From Rhizobium leguminosarum bv. trifolii WSM2297 (GTDB taxonomy: Bacteria > Pseudomonadota > Alphaproteobacteria > Rhizobiales > Rhizobiaceae), in contig NZ_JH719393.1 in assembly GCF_000271845.1 (NCBI RefSeq), positions 1,144,342 to 1,208,341 of the forward strand: a stretch of DNA of 64,000 nt, in the 5' to 3' direction. A program made the position numbers and the translations under genes. The notes beneath the pieces are model-generated. The model ran no database searches. It had not been told where the DNA came from and saw only the letters and a list, made by a program, of their open reading frames with translations. Within the stretch, counting starts at the first letter, position 1. Every line of letters starts with the position of its first letter. This document shows, in pieces, positions 8,221-16,298 of the stretch.

Positions 8221-8516
8221 GAAAATATCACTGATGTTGATTATATCTCTACACGGAGACCGGTGAAGCTGGGCAACCAACCTGTGGGCGAATACAATTT
8301 CGCGAACGTCGTTTTCTCTTTTGCTTAAAGGTGCCAACAGCCTTCGGCCAGAAATTCAAGGCCGGGATGGATGCCAGCGGGTTCGCTAGAGGGCGCCTCA
8401 GGACGGCTCAATATGAGCCTTGAAACATCGATGGCAACAGATTTGGCTTGGCCCCTGTGAAACGCACGAGGAGAGCGGTATCATTGGTCGTCTTCAGTTT
8501 GATCCATAGAGACCAG

Positions 8517-9308
8517 ATGATAAGATCAAGGAAAGCCTTCATTTGTCTCATGCTGGTTCTAGCCTCGGGCGTGCCTGCGGGCGCAGGATCACTTGATGAG
8601 CTTTACACGTCCCAAACGATCGTGACGGGTACTGGCGAGAAGAACCGGGAGACGGGCTTTCGCGATTGTCTGGAACGGGTTCTCCTGCGTGTTTCAGGAG
8701 ATCAGCGCCTGGTTGAACGACCAGAGATGAGCGATCTGAAGGCGAGGGGCAGCACATTCGTTCGCGAATATACTTATAGAGATCGGCTGGCTGGCAAGCC
8801 TTTTCACGACGCGCAGGGTATGGATGACCGCCCTCATGACCTGACATGCTATTATGATCAGCCGGTAGTCGACGGGCTTCTGGACGGCCTCGGCAGCCGC
8901 CCCTGGCGGGACAAGCGACCTGTGACTGCAGTGTTCCTGGAGGTAAAGCGGTATCAACAAGAATTTCGTGTGAATGCCAGTAACGCACGGGATGCGGCCA
9001 TGCGCGAGGCCTTCGCGCAAGCCGCAACTTCCATGGCGATGACAATCATTTTTCCGGCGCCGAAAGACTCGGATAGGGCAGAAGAGACACCCGACGTGAC
9101 GAGGGCGGCCGTCGAGATGGGGGCGGATGTTGCCCTTACGGGCTCGCTTGTGTGGAGCGACTCGGATTTCGGCTGGGTGGCAACCTGGCATCTGGCGCAG
9201 GGACAGGAAAGCCGACATTGGCAAGTGAGGGGCGTAAACTTCGACGAAGCGTTCCGCGTCGGTGTACGGGGCGTAGCTCAGATCCTGTCGGGCAATGGAC
9301 AGCCTTGA
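8517..9308 (+). CDS. DUF2066-type secreted/periplasmic protein
   Basis: 263 aa from MIRSRKAFICLMLVLASG, a clear Sec signal peptide (basic start, hydrophobic core, cleavage near AGAGS). A longer frame from 8448 would place residues before the signal, so this start is preferred. The mature part begins with SLDELYTSQTIVTGTGEKNRETGFRDCL and contains LLRVSGDQRL, the pattern of DUF2066 proteins. A late segment (GADVALTGSLVWSDSDFGWVATWHL) is typical of the second half. Function is unknown in the family. It stands alone among remnants but is itself intact. Confidence 0.75.
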   Translation: MIRSRKAFICLMLVLASGVPAGAGSLDELYTSQTIVTGTGEKNRETGFRDCLERVLLRVSGDQRLVERPEMSDLKARGSTFVREYTYRDRLAGKPFHDAQGMDDRPHDLTCYYDQPVVDGLLDGLGSRPWRDKRPVTAVFLEVKRYQQEFRVNASNARDAAMREAFAQAATSMAMTIIFPAPKDSDRAEETPDVTRAAVEMGADVALTGSLVWSDSDFGWVATWHLAQGQESRHWQVRGVNFDEAFRVGVRGVAQILSGNGQP

Positions 9309-9598
9309 GCTCTTCGCCCCGTGGGACGGCGAAATTCCGTCCGGTATTAATCCAAATTTCCAATTCACGGGGAGACAAGCATGGAACACCGGGGTCGGAA
9401 GGGTGTAATTCTGTCCCGGGGCCGTTCCCGGTGAAATTTTGCTAACTGCGCTGCGCACGTCCATTCACAGGGTCGGATCCTCAAGCGAACTGCTTTGATT
9501 TCCCCTACTCCGGCAAGGGCCACATGACTGCTGATTTCGAGAACACGTCCGATCCCACTCATTGATCCCATCCAAACGATCGCTCCCATCGTAACAGG

Positions 9599-9862
9599 AT
9601 GGTGATCGGCCTACTTCTGATCTCGGCCTTCGTAATGATTCTGAACGACACGATCATGGTGTCGCTCTGCCGCGGCTGATGAGGGATCTCCAGATATCCG
9701 CGAGCCTAGCGCAGTGGCTATCAACGGCTTTCATGCTGACTATGGCAGTCGTCATCACCGTGACCGGTTACCTGCTGCAGCGTCTGAATACGCGGCCGGT
9801 CTTCATGCTCGCCATGGCTCTGTTCTCGCTTGCTACTCTTATTTCGGCACTGATTTCCGAGG
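9599..9862 (+). pseudogene. MFS (DHA2/EmrB-type) transporter N-terminal fragment
   Basis: MVIGLLLISAFVMILNDTIM, a frame jump near 9670, then ALPRLMRDLQISASLAQWLSTAFML and TGYLLQRLNTRPVFMLAMALFSLATLISAL. This is the first two to three helices of a 14-TM DHA2 drug efflux protein, with the TM1 NDTIM/ALP pattern and motif A region. Homology stops at about 9862, where a different gene fragment begins. Confidence 0.7.
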
Positions 9863-9865
9863 CAA

Positions 9866-10125
9866 GGGACGAGCTTCTGTTTGAGGGACTGGGACTTCGC
9901 GTTCGGAACTGGCGCCATACTTCCGTCATGAGGCGGTCGAAATTGCCACGGAGATCTCTGACGACGGGCTGACCTACACGTTCCATCTCGTGGACAGTGT
10001 GAAGTTCCATGATGGCACGCTATTCAATGCGACAGCCGTCATAAAGTCGTTCGAACGCCGCCGCGATCACGGGCCGATTCTGAGCTACTTCCTGGCCAAC
10101 GTTGAGATGAGGACGCCTAACGATC
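9866..10125 (+). pseudogene. Solute-binding protein family 5 fragment
   Basis: In one frame: RSELAPYFRHEAVEIATEISDDGLTYTF then HLVDSVKFHDGTLFNATAV and KSFERRRDHGPI. This is the conserved early segment of dipeptide/oligopeptide-type binding proteins (SDDGLTYTFxLRxGVKFHDGTPFNA). Both ends of the gene are missing. It follows the MFS fragment directly, so two unrelated broken genes were joined by a deletion or recombination. Confidence 0.7.
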
Positions 10126-10259
10126 GGTTGTGCTCACTTTGGGCCATCCTCAGTCTTCGTTCCTCGATGTCCTTTCATGGTGTGCTAAGGCGCCCCCAAA
10201 TCGGAGACGAAGACCAGCCCAGCCAGCGCGCATCAAAGCGTCCAGTGCATCGCACCTAG

Positions 10260-10868
10260 CTAGCAGAAGCCGTTGAGCTTCAGGATTTTATGGGCGTCAA
10301 GCGTCGCCCGAAGAGCCTCCTCGGCCGTGCGGTCACCATCGTTTGCGTCGGGATGGTGCATCTTGAGTCTCTGCTTGTAGCGGCTTCTGATTTCGTCCGG
10401 CGTAGAGTTCGGCGAAAGACCAAGCGTTTCGAATGCTTTTGCTTCCAGCACTTTAAGTTTGCGGGATTGAAAGGTCGCTTTGGCTGCTTGGCTTTGTGCT
10501 GCGCTTTTTCGCGCGTTGATCGTCTTCGCACTCCCGGAGCGAATTGAGGAGGGGAGGGGAGTTTCAGAAGTGTGATCGACTCTGACGCCCCAGCTGGGGC
10601 GGCTGCCACTTGCCGCTTCCCTTTGATACCGGGCCGTGACAGGGGCCGACAATTTCGTCACATAATTGTAGCCTTCACTGTACTCTTTTGCATGATTGCG
10701 ACAAAAGAGCAGGTATAGCCCCTCGGCATCCGCTCCCACTGGGGCGCGATGGACGCCTTGTTTGGCGCATCCATCCCATTGGCATCTCGGGCCGCTCGTG
10801 TCTTGATGTTCGGCCGGTTTGTTTCGCGTCGGTCTCAGGCCGACAAAGATCTTTGAATCAGACGTCAT
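10260..10868 (-). CDS. J-domain (DnaJ-like) protein
   Basis: 202 aa. The C-terminal J domain (about 143-202) reads AFETLGLSPNSTPDEIRSRYKQRLKMHHPDANDGDR, with the HPD tripeptide required to stimulate DnaK ATPase. The N-terminal half has CQWDGCAKQGVHRAPVG and CRNHAKEYSEGYNY, suggesting a small metal-binding or structural module before a low-complexity linker (SQAAKATFQSRKLKVLEAK). Placing the J domain at the C-terminus is a recurring rhizobial arrangement. The protein lacks the G/F and zinc-finger regions of true DnaJ, so it is a co-chaperone of unknown client. Confidence 0.85.
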   Translation of the reverse strand: MTSDSKIFVGLRPTRNKPAEHQDTSGPRCQWDGCAKQGVHRAPVGADAEGLYLLFCRNHAKEYSEGYNYVTKLSAPVTARYQREAASGSRPSWGVRVDHTSETPLPSSIRSGSAKTINARKSAAQSQAAKATFQSRKLKVLEAKAFETLGLSPNSTPDEIRSRYKQRLKMHHPDANDGDRTAEEALRATLDAHKILKLNGFC

Positions 10869-11068
10869 CGTGCCTTATATCGCCGTGCCGCTGGTCACGA
10901 CAAGATCGTTCGTGGCAGACGCGGATTCCGTGTCATTCGAACTGGCCCCGCGACCGCCCGCAGACAGCGGCGGGGTTCTAGGAGAAGGCGCCGGCTATCC
11001 ACATCTTTTGTCTTCACGAGCGGCTGCGTGGCGATCACTTCGCGCGAGACTGGCATTATATCGCGCGC

Positions 11069-11797
11069 CTAACCTGCGATCTTCTGCCAAACGGAGACAT
11101 GTCGATCGCTGACCTTTGTGAACGGCTCCTTTTTCCACCCGTCCCATCGGTTTTTGAATTTTAGGCCGGCCAGGCGCCATAAGATCGAATTCCGCTGGAT
11201 GCAAATCGAAACGGGACCAAGAATTGCCTATAGCTTCCGTCCCGGAACCAAGCGTGATGGGACGAGAAGTTTTGGGTCACCACGTCGTACTCGTCGATGC
11301 CCCAATGCGTCTCGCTTCGGTCGAACGCCAGGATCGTCTCGCCGAGCGGAAGCCGCTGAAGCGGCGGCACGCCAACCTCGATCAGGAAGTGCCCGCCAGG
11401 TTCCAGATGCGCGGCCGCGTTCAGAAAGCAAGCGACCTGGGCTTCCTGCGACGTGAGGTTGTTGATCGTGTTGAAAGCCAGATAAACCAGGGAAAAAGGC
11501 CCCTCTACACGGGTCGTGGCCATGTCACCCACCACCACGGGAATTTCCGCGCCGCCCTGTTTGGCGCGAAGGCGAGAAACCATCGCTCTCGAAAGTTCGA
11601 ATGCCTTCTACCTCTATCCCTTTCCGCGCGAGAGGGAGGGCCAGGCCTGTACCGATCGCAAACTCCAGGACGCGCCCGCCTCCTGCGAACTCGACCAGGA
11701 GATTGACCGCGGGATCAACGACCTCCGGGGCCGAGATCCCACCAGCGTCGTCGTAGGTTGCCGCCACTTCCTCGTCAAAAAGCCCGTCTTCGTGCAT
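11069..11797 (-). pseudogene. Class I SAM-dependent methyltransferase with three frameshifts
   Basis: MHEDGLFDEEVAATYDDAGG and GGRVLEFAIGTGLALPLARKG (SAM motif I, E/D-x-GxGxG-like) run from 11797. After an extra base near 11595 the protein continues MVSRLRAKQGGAEIPVVVGDM, YLAFNTINNLTSQEAQVACF, HLEPGGHFLIEVG and DGSYRQFLVPFRF. Two more jumps near 11200 and 11165 give LHPAEFDLMA and then GLKFKNRWDGWKKEPF and RHVSVWQKIAG with a stop at 11069-11071. With three corrections the whole methyltransferase is recovered, so it decayed by small indels, not by truncation. Confidence 0.85.
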
Positions 11798-11866
11798 CTA
11801 GATCACAACTGCCCCTCAATCTTATGACTTCCGTCCACCTCCGACGTATTCGAATCGCACCCCGTC

Positions 11867-12090
11867 TCAAACCGCGTGTTTTTCCATGCGACGCAGAAGG
11901 CCTTGCAATTCTGGCTCCTTGACGAGAGACGCAGCCTCAGTGGGTCGCATCCAGGCGAGTGTACGATTTTTACACTCCGGGAAACGCTTCTTGATATCGC
12001 GCGCTTCAGGCAGATGAACCTCAACAAAGGCGGGAACCCGCTGCCCATCGGCGAGCGACTTGATGTAGACAAAGTGACGAAAGATCCGCT
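11867..12090 (-). pseudogene. NUDIX hydrolase C-terminal fragment
   Basis: One frame reads RIFRHFVYIKSLADGQRV, PAFVEVHLPEARDIKKRFPE and then WMRPTEAASLVKEPELQGLL to a stop at 11867-11869. This matches the C-terminal third of small NUDIX proteins (the WxxPxEAxxLVxEPEL segment). The catalytic Nudix box is absent because the fragment begins at the hicB stop. A stop codon precedes the fragment in frame, so it is not translated as part of HicB. Confidence 0.6.
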
Positions 12091-12445
12091 ACGCCGGCAG
12101 GCGCGCCTCGGCATAATGGTCGGCGGCTTCTTTTAGCACCTCTTCTGCCCACTGATTCAGACTCTTTCCCGAAAGCTCAGCAGCAAGAGCTGCTCGGCGA
12201 TGGACTTCGGGAGCGACACGAAACATCATCTTCCCAGAATAGGGTCGCTGAGGCTCTTTGCCGATTTTCCTACAGGTCTCCAGGTAGTCATCGACTGCCT
12301 GATGGAAGGCTTTCTTGAGTTCAGCGACACTGTCACCGTGAAAGCCGATTACATCCGAGATACCTGCAATCCTGCCGAAAAACACATCGTCCTCAGCGTC
12401 GAATTCGATGCGAGCGTGATATCCGTTGTAGGTCATGATGTTCAT
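12089..12445 (-). CDS. hicB: HicB-type antitoxin
   Basis: 118 aa. The N-terminal HicB fold (MNIMTYNGYHARIEFDAEDDVFFGRIAGI, then DVIGFHGDSVAELKKAFHQAVDDYLETC) is a degenerate RNase-H-like domain. A ribbon-helix-helix DNA-binding tail follows (KMMFRVAPEVHRRAALAAELSGKSLNQWAEEVL). HicB neutralises HicA and represses the operon through the RHH domain. Its start overlaps the end of hicA by 4 bp, so the order is toxin first, antitoxin second, as in most hicAB loci. The C-terminal residues abut the NUDIX remnant. Confidence 0.93.
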   Translation of the reverse strand: MNIMTYNGYHARIEFDAEDDVFFGRIAGISDVIGFHGDSVAELKKAFHQAVDDYLETCRKIGKEPQRPYSGKMMFRVAPEVHRRAALAAELSGKSLNQWAEEVLKEAADHYAEARLPA

Positions 12446-12696
12446 GGCGTTACTCCAATCTGCATCAGGAACTCGCGAGCATCGCGCACCTGATAGCGCT
12501 TTGCTTCCTTGTCCGGATGTGGTCTATGGAAGCTCGCAATGATCCCGTCTTTTTCAAACTTGACGCGGGAACCGTTCCCCTCAATGAGGTCGGCTCCGGC
12601 AGCCACAAGCAGATTCTCTATTGCGGCCCATTCAATGGTTCCCGAGACCGGATCCTTGAAGACCGCCGCGAGAGTCTTTCTCTGCTTGCTGTTCAT
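12442..12696 (-). CDS. hicA: HicA-type mRNA interferase toxin
   Basis: 84 aa with the dsRBD-like HicA fold: IEWAAIENLLVAAGADLIEGNGSRVKF and ASFHRPHPDKEAKRYQVRDAREFLMQIG. The conserved catalytic histidine is H57 (or H60) in FHRPHP. HicA cleaves mRNA and tmRNA during stress. It is somewhat longer than many HicA proteins because of an MNSKQRKTLAAVFKDP lead-in, typical of the alphaproteobacterial branch. It is the first gene of the pair; toxin and antitoxin both look intact. Confidence 0.92.
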   Translation of the reverse strand: MNSKQRKTLAAVFKDPVSGTIEWAAIENLLVAAGADLIEGNGSRVKFEKDGIIASFHRPHPDKEAKRYQVRDAREFLMQIGVTP

Positions 12697-12799
12697 GCTA
12701 GCAAATATAAAGACGCTTGCTGATTATGCAAGCACAAACTCAACAACCTCTTGAATTCATCCCAAAGGTCGAACGGGGCGTGGGGGGGCAATAATCACG

Positions 12800-12830
12800 G
12801 GTCGGCAGTTCGTATCCCTTCAACTGCAAA
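12800..12830 (+). repeat. 31-bp direct repeat, copy 1 (tRNA T-loop-like)
   Basis: Shares 25 of 31 bases with 50518-50548 in the same orientation, ending in an identical TTCAACTGCAAA. The centre GTTCGTATCC resembles a tRNA T-loop, but no full tRNA folds around it. It may be an old tRNA 3' end or attachment-site scar. Confidence 0.4.
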
Positions 12831-12847
12831 GATCGTGTATCGCGGGG

Positions 12848-13768
12848 TCAGTTTGCCGCGGGCTGCAACGCGCGGCGCAATGCCGTCGCTTCCTGCTGGA
12901 TATGATCCCATAAACGGTCCGCGATCGGCCCATGCGGGCGGTCGCGGCGGCGCGCCACCACCAGATCGTCGGTGCGGCCCGGCATATGGCTACCGGCAAT
13001 CGATCGGAGGCGTCCATCGCCCAGCTCGTCCTCAATCAGGAAGCGTGGCAGGTGGCCCCAGCCCAGACCTTGCAGGATAATCTCCTTCTTCATGCCCTGG
13101 TCGGCCACTAGGCATTGCGGCGCGCCTTCGATCATGAAGTAGTCCCGTTGCGGTGAATGCCGGGCGGTGTCGCGCATCACGCATTGAGTGAGCGCCTGCA
13201 TCTGGTCGAGAGTGATCGGCTGCTTGATGTCATCCGTCAGAAAGCCCGGCGCCACCACGGGAATGAATGGCACCTTGCAAAGATCGATCCATTCCACTCG
13301 CGCGTCGCCCTTGTCGATCCAGTGCAAGATCAAATCGGCCTCGTCATCGAAGAGGCGCTCCCACGGCCCCCCGACGGCTTCGAAATGCAGATGCAGGCGC
13401 GTGCTGGGACATTGGGCGAAGAACCGTCCGAGCATGCCCAGTACCTGTGCTCGCGGGCAGAGGTCGCCGATCACGACGTGGATTTCGCTTTCCTCGCCCA
13501 TTGAGAGCTGCGCAGCATGGACCCGCAGGGCTTCCAATTCGCGCAGCAACGACTGAGCCCGGCGGTGGAACGACAGCCCTGCCTCGGTCGGGCGAACTCG
13601 ATAGCCGCTCCGATCGAGGAGAACGAGGTCGAGTTGTCGCTCAAGCTTGGCGACGGCGGCGAACACCGCTGGGTGGGAGCGGTGCAGCAGGGCGGCCGCC
13701 GGCTGAAAGCCGCCGGTGCGGACGACCGCATCGAAACACTGCAAGTCGTGCAAGGTGAATTCAGCCAT
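12848..13768 (-). CDS. LysR-family transcriptional regulator
   Basis: 306 aa. The winged helix-turn-helix is at 1-65 (LHDLQCFDAVVRTGGFQPAA, LHRSHPAVFAAVAKLERQLD). The periplasmic-binding-protein-like effector domain follows from about residue 92. It is transcribed away from the alpha/beta hydrolase gene with 99 bp between the starts, the classic LysR arrangement in which one operator controls both. The probable target is the hydrolase gene and the effector an aromatic or lactone intermediate; this is inference from the neighbour. Confidence 0.9.
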   Translation of the reverse strand: MAEFTLHDLQCFDAVVRTGGFQPAAALLHRSHPAVFAAVAKLERQLDLVLLDRSGYRVRPTEAGLSFHRRAQSLLRELEALRVHAAQLSMGEESEIHVVIGDLCPRAQVLGMLGRFFAQCPSTRLHLHFEAVGGPWERLFDDEADLILHWIDKGDARVEWIDLCKVPFIPVVAPGFLTDDIKQPITLDQMQALTQCVMRDTARHSPQRDYFMIEGAPQCLVADQGMKKEIILQGLGWGHLPRFLIEDELGDGRLRSIAGSHMPGRTDDLVVARRRDRPHGPIADRLWDHIQQEATALRRALQPAAN

Positions 13769-13867
13769 GTCAGTCCTGATTACAGAGATTGTCCTATCTT
13801 TGTAATATCAACAAACGTCAGGCGCCGCTACGGTTGGTTCATTCAACGTTCCAGAGGGATCATCATC
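13769..13867. promoter_or_regulatory. Divergent lysR/hydrolase promoter region
   Basis: 99 bp between two divergent starts. An AT-rich segment (TATCTTTGTAATATCAACAA) lies in the lysR-proximal half and may hold the LysR site and promoters. No perfect palindrome is visible. Confidence 0.4.
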
Positions 13868-14659
13868 ATGAGTGAATTGAATTTCGTGACTGTCGGCGAC
13901 GGAACCCGGATCGCCTACCGCTTCGACGGCGACGCCGCAAAGCCGGTGCTGCTGCTGTCCAACTCGATCGCCACCACGCTGCACATGTGGGACGGGCAGG
14001 TCGACGAATTGTCGAAGTATTTCCGCGTTCTGCGGTACGATTTTCGCGGCCATGGTGGATCGAGCGTGCCGGCCGGCGCCTATTCGCTGGACCGGCTTGG
14101 CCGCGACGTCATCGAGTTACTTGATGCGCTTCATCTGCAACGCGTGCACTTCCTCGGCCTGTCGCTCGGTGGCTTCGTCGGCCAGTGGCTCGGAATCTAC
14201 GCGCCCGAGCGCATCGACCGGCTGATCCTGAGCAACACGTCGTCACACCTCTCACCCGCAAGCTATTTCGACGAGCGCATTGCCGCCGTGCGTCAAGCAC
14301 CGGACATGTCGGAGACCGCCGAGATATTCCTCAACAATTGGTTCCCGTCGGGTATGTTGGCGGCCCACGATCCAGCTATCGAGGAATTCCGAGCCATGCT
14401 GATGACAATCGACCGGCAGGGCCTGGCGGCTCTGTTTGCGGCGGTTCGCGATGCGGACCTTCGCCGCACCGTGGCTCTAATCAACCGGCCGACACTCGTG
14501 ATTGCCGGCGAGCACGATACCGTGACGGCGCTCAGCCATAGCGAGTTGATCACCGCGACAGTGCCCGGCGCGAAGCTGATCGTTTTGCCTGCGGTTCACC
14601 TGTCGAACGTTGAATATCCATCAGAGTTCATGGAGGCGGTACAGGATTTCCTAGGTTGA
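13868..14659 (+). CDS. Alpha/beta hydrolase, 3-oxoadipate enol-lactonase-like
   Basis: 263 aa from MSELNFVTVGDGTRIAYRFDG, with an AGAGGGATC ribosome binding site. An upstream in-frame extension to 13517 overlaps the divergent lysR and is rejected. The catalytic triad is visible: nucleophile serine in GLSLGGF, aspartate in GEHDTV, histidine in VHLSNVE. The DFRGHGGS motif before the nucleophile is typical of PcaD-type enol-lactonases and related C-C or ester hydrolases. No other protocatechuate-pathway genes lie nearby, so PcaD itself is not claimed. Probably controlled by the divergent LysR. Confidence 0.88.
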   Translation: MSELNFVTVGDGTRIAYRFDGDAAKPVLLLSNSIATTLHMWDGQVDELSKYFRVLRYDFRGHGGSSVPAGAYSLDRLGRDVIELLDALHLQRVHFLGLSLGGFVGQWLGIYAPERIDRLILSNTSSHLSPASYFDERIAAVRQAPDMSETAEIFLNNWFPSGMLAAHDPAIEEFRAMLMTIDRQGLAALFAAVRDADLRRTVALINRPTLVIAGEHDTVTALSHSELITATVPGAKLIVLPAVHLSNVEYPSEFMEAVQDFLG

Positions 14660-14942
14660 TGGATACGATCGCGTGGGGGCCGACATCGGCAGCCACGCCG
14701 CCACTTTTTATATCTGAACCCACCGATTTGATCGAAGGCCCACTCGATGAGGTGCTTCACGACACGTACTTATCGAAATGTGTGTGCGCATCAGGGCTTA
14801 CCGGGGGACGGTTGGATCGCCGGGTTCGTGGTGTTAGATTGGATTCTGAGAGCTCAAAGTGCGAGGCTTTCATCAAATATGGCACCCGGTTTCATCTCCT
14901 ATTCTAAGGATCGTGCTGTCGCAGCAATATTCCCGGTGGACT

Positions 14943-15418
14943 ATTCTACCCTCCACTCATTCTCATGATGTGGTGGTTCAAAACCCTGGATGTAGCGATG
15001 CAGCAGCTCGTCAGTAATCGGAAAGGCCGCGTTAGCGTCGCGTCGTAAGGCGCGGTGATCCAATCGCTCCCGCAAAAACCTCGGGCAGAATGTTCATGAA
15101 CACCAGTTGTTGTCGATAATCGTTGCTTGCACAAGATCACGGTAATCGTGCTTTGGCACTCCAAAAACTGAAATCGATGACAACCTTGGTTCCCCGCCGG
15201 AGCATCTCTATGAGTTGCTTGCGGAGGCGTTCCTCTGCCGCGTCTCGCAACTCGCCATATTCATGCTCTGCGTAATCCAGGCCGAAGCGGCCATTGGCGC
15301 GCCAGATTTCCTCATCTATCGATAGGCGTTCACACCCCATCTTCTCAAGTTCCTGGGCGAATGTGGTCTTTCCTGAACCTGAAATGCCGCACATCATGAA
15401 GACTACTCTTTCATGATC
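14943..15418 (-). pseudogene. P-loop kinase/AAA gene, 3' part, split by the IS66 element
   Basis: The part left of the IS encodes HERVVFMMCGISGSGKTTFAQ with a perfect Walker A (GISGSGKT). Then LSIDEEIWRANGRFGLDYAEHEY and TKVVIDFSFWSAKAR follow. After a frameshift near 15142 come DYRDLVQAT and, in a further frame, RERLDHRALRRDANAAFPIT and ELLHRYIQGFEPP to a stop at 14943-14945. This is a small ATP-binding zeta-toxin/gluconate-kinase-like protein. The 5' end lies on the other side of the IS (18222-18266). Thus the gene suffered both an insertion and frameshifts. Confidence 0.8.
15411..15418. repeat. Target site duplication, left copy
   Basis: TCATGATC, identical to 18214-18221, directly outside the left terminal inverted repeat. 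Confidence 0.95.
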
Positions 15419-15507
15419 GTGAGCGTCCGGTGATCGGATTTTGGTTAGGTGCGGGATTGGCGCAAGTTACGACACAGATGATTCATTTGTGACGTAACAG
15501 GGTATGA

Positions 15508-15882
15508 ATGGCCAAGGTTGAGATTCTGACGGGTGCCGAGCGACAACGTCGCTGGTCGACGGAACTGAAGCTTTCGATATTGCAAGAAGCGTTCAGCGCG
15601 GATGGCACCGTTTCGGATGTCGCGCGCCGGCACGACGTTCTTCCGCAGCAGATTTACGCCTGGCGAAAGAAGCTCTTGCCAGCCGAATCTCCCCAGACGT
15701 TCATCCCGGTATCGCTTATCGGAGCGTCGGAGAGCGTGGGTGACGGTTCCAAGAGGAGCAGTGCTCGGTCGAGATGCAAAGACGTTGAGATCGTCCTGAG
15801 GAATGGCCGCTTACTGAGAATTGCAGCGGACATGGATCTCGAAGTGCTATCGTCACTGGTCGCTTGTGTGGAGGCGGCATGA
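15508..15882 (+). CDS. tnpA: IS66 TnpA (Orf1) accessory protein
   Basis: 124 aa. An N-terminal helix-turn-helix of the transposase-8/IS66 Orf1 type (RRWSTELKLSILQEAFSADG, VSDVARRHDVLPQQIYAWRKK) is followed by FIPVSL and a C-terminal EIVLRNGRLLRI segment. It is one of three proteins needed for IS66 transposition, presumably by binding the ends. Its stop overlaps the start of tnpB (ATGA), giving translational coupling. Confidence 0.92.
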   Translation: MAKVEILTGAERQRRWSTELKLSILQEAFSADGTVSDVARRHDVLPQQIYAWRKKLLPAESPQTFIPVSLIGASESVGDGSKRSSARSRCKDVEIVLRNGRLLRIAADMDLEVLSSLVACVEAA

Positions 15883-16226
15883 TCGGGCCTTCGGGGAATG
15901 TGCGGGTTTATCTGGCTTGCGGGGTGACCGACATGCGGCGTGGCATTGATGGACTGTCGGCGCTTGTCGAGACGGCTATCAAGGAAGCGCCGGGCTCCGG
16001 CGCAATCTTCGGCTTCCGCGGAAAACGCGCTGATCGGATCAAACTTTTATGGTGGGATGGCCAAGGGTTTTGCCTGTTTTACAAAATTTTGGAACGCGGA
16101 TACTTTCCCTGGCCGACGGCGAAAGATGGGGTTGCGCATCTGACGCAAGCTCAGTTGTCGATGCTTGTTGAGGGGATCGATTGGCGCCGACCTGCGTGGA
16201 CTTCTGCTCCCGGACGAACGGGTTAA
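15879..16226 (+). CDS. tnpB: IS66 TnpB (Orf2) accessory protein
   Basis: 115 aa beginning MIGPSGNVRVYLACGVTDMRRG, with IDGLSALVE, FGFRGKRADRIKLLWWDGQGFCL and YKILERGYFPWP, the hallmark block of IS66 Orf2. The start at 15879 overlaps the tnpA stop by 4 bp; the further upstream ATG at 15864 is less likely. Required for transposition of IS66 elements; biochemical role unknown. This protein is unrelated to the Cas12-like TnpB of IS200/IS605. Confidence 0.93.
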   Translation: MIGPSGNVRVYLACGVTDMRRGIDGLSALVETAIKEAPGSGAIFGFRGKRADRIKLLWWDGQGFCLFYKILERGYFPWPTAKDGVAHLTQAQLSMLVEGIDWRRPAWTSAPGRTG

Positions 16227-16298
16227 AAGCTATATTTTGCAAGGACATCCGGGGCAAAATGCTGGCACTTCCGGCGCAAATCGGCTATGTATGCGGGT

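Noticed and set aside
8448..8516. An N-terminal extension of the DUF2066 gene from 8448
   Set aside because: It would put 23 residues before a clear signal peptide; the ATG at 8517 is the sensible start.
12800..12830. A possible tRNA gene at the T-loop-like repeat
   Set aside because: No acceptor, D or anticodon arms can be folded around either copy, and the T stem does not pair properly.
15879..16226. The IS66 TnpB as a Cas12-like RNA-guided nuclease
   Set aside because: IS66 TnpB is a different, small protein sharing only the name; it has no RuvC residues and no omega-RNA-like end.
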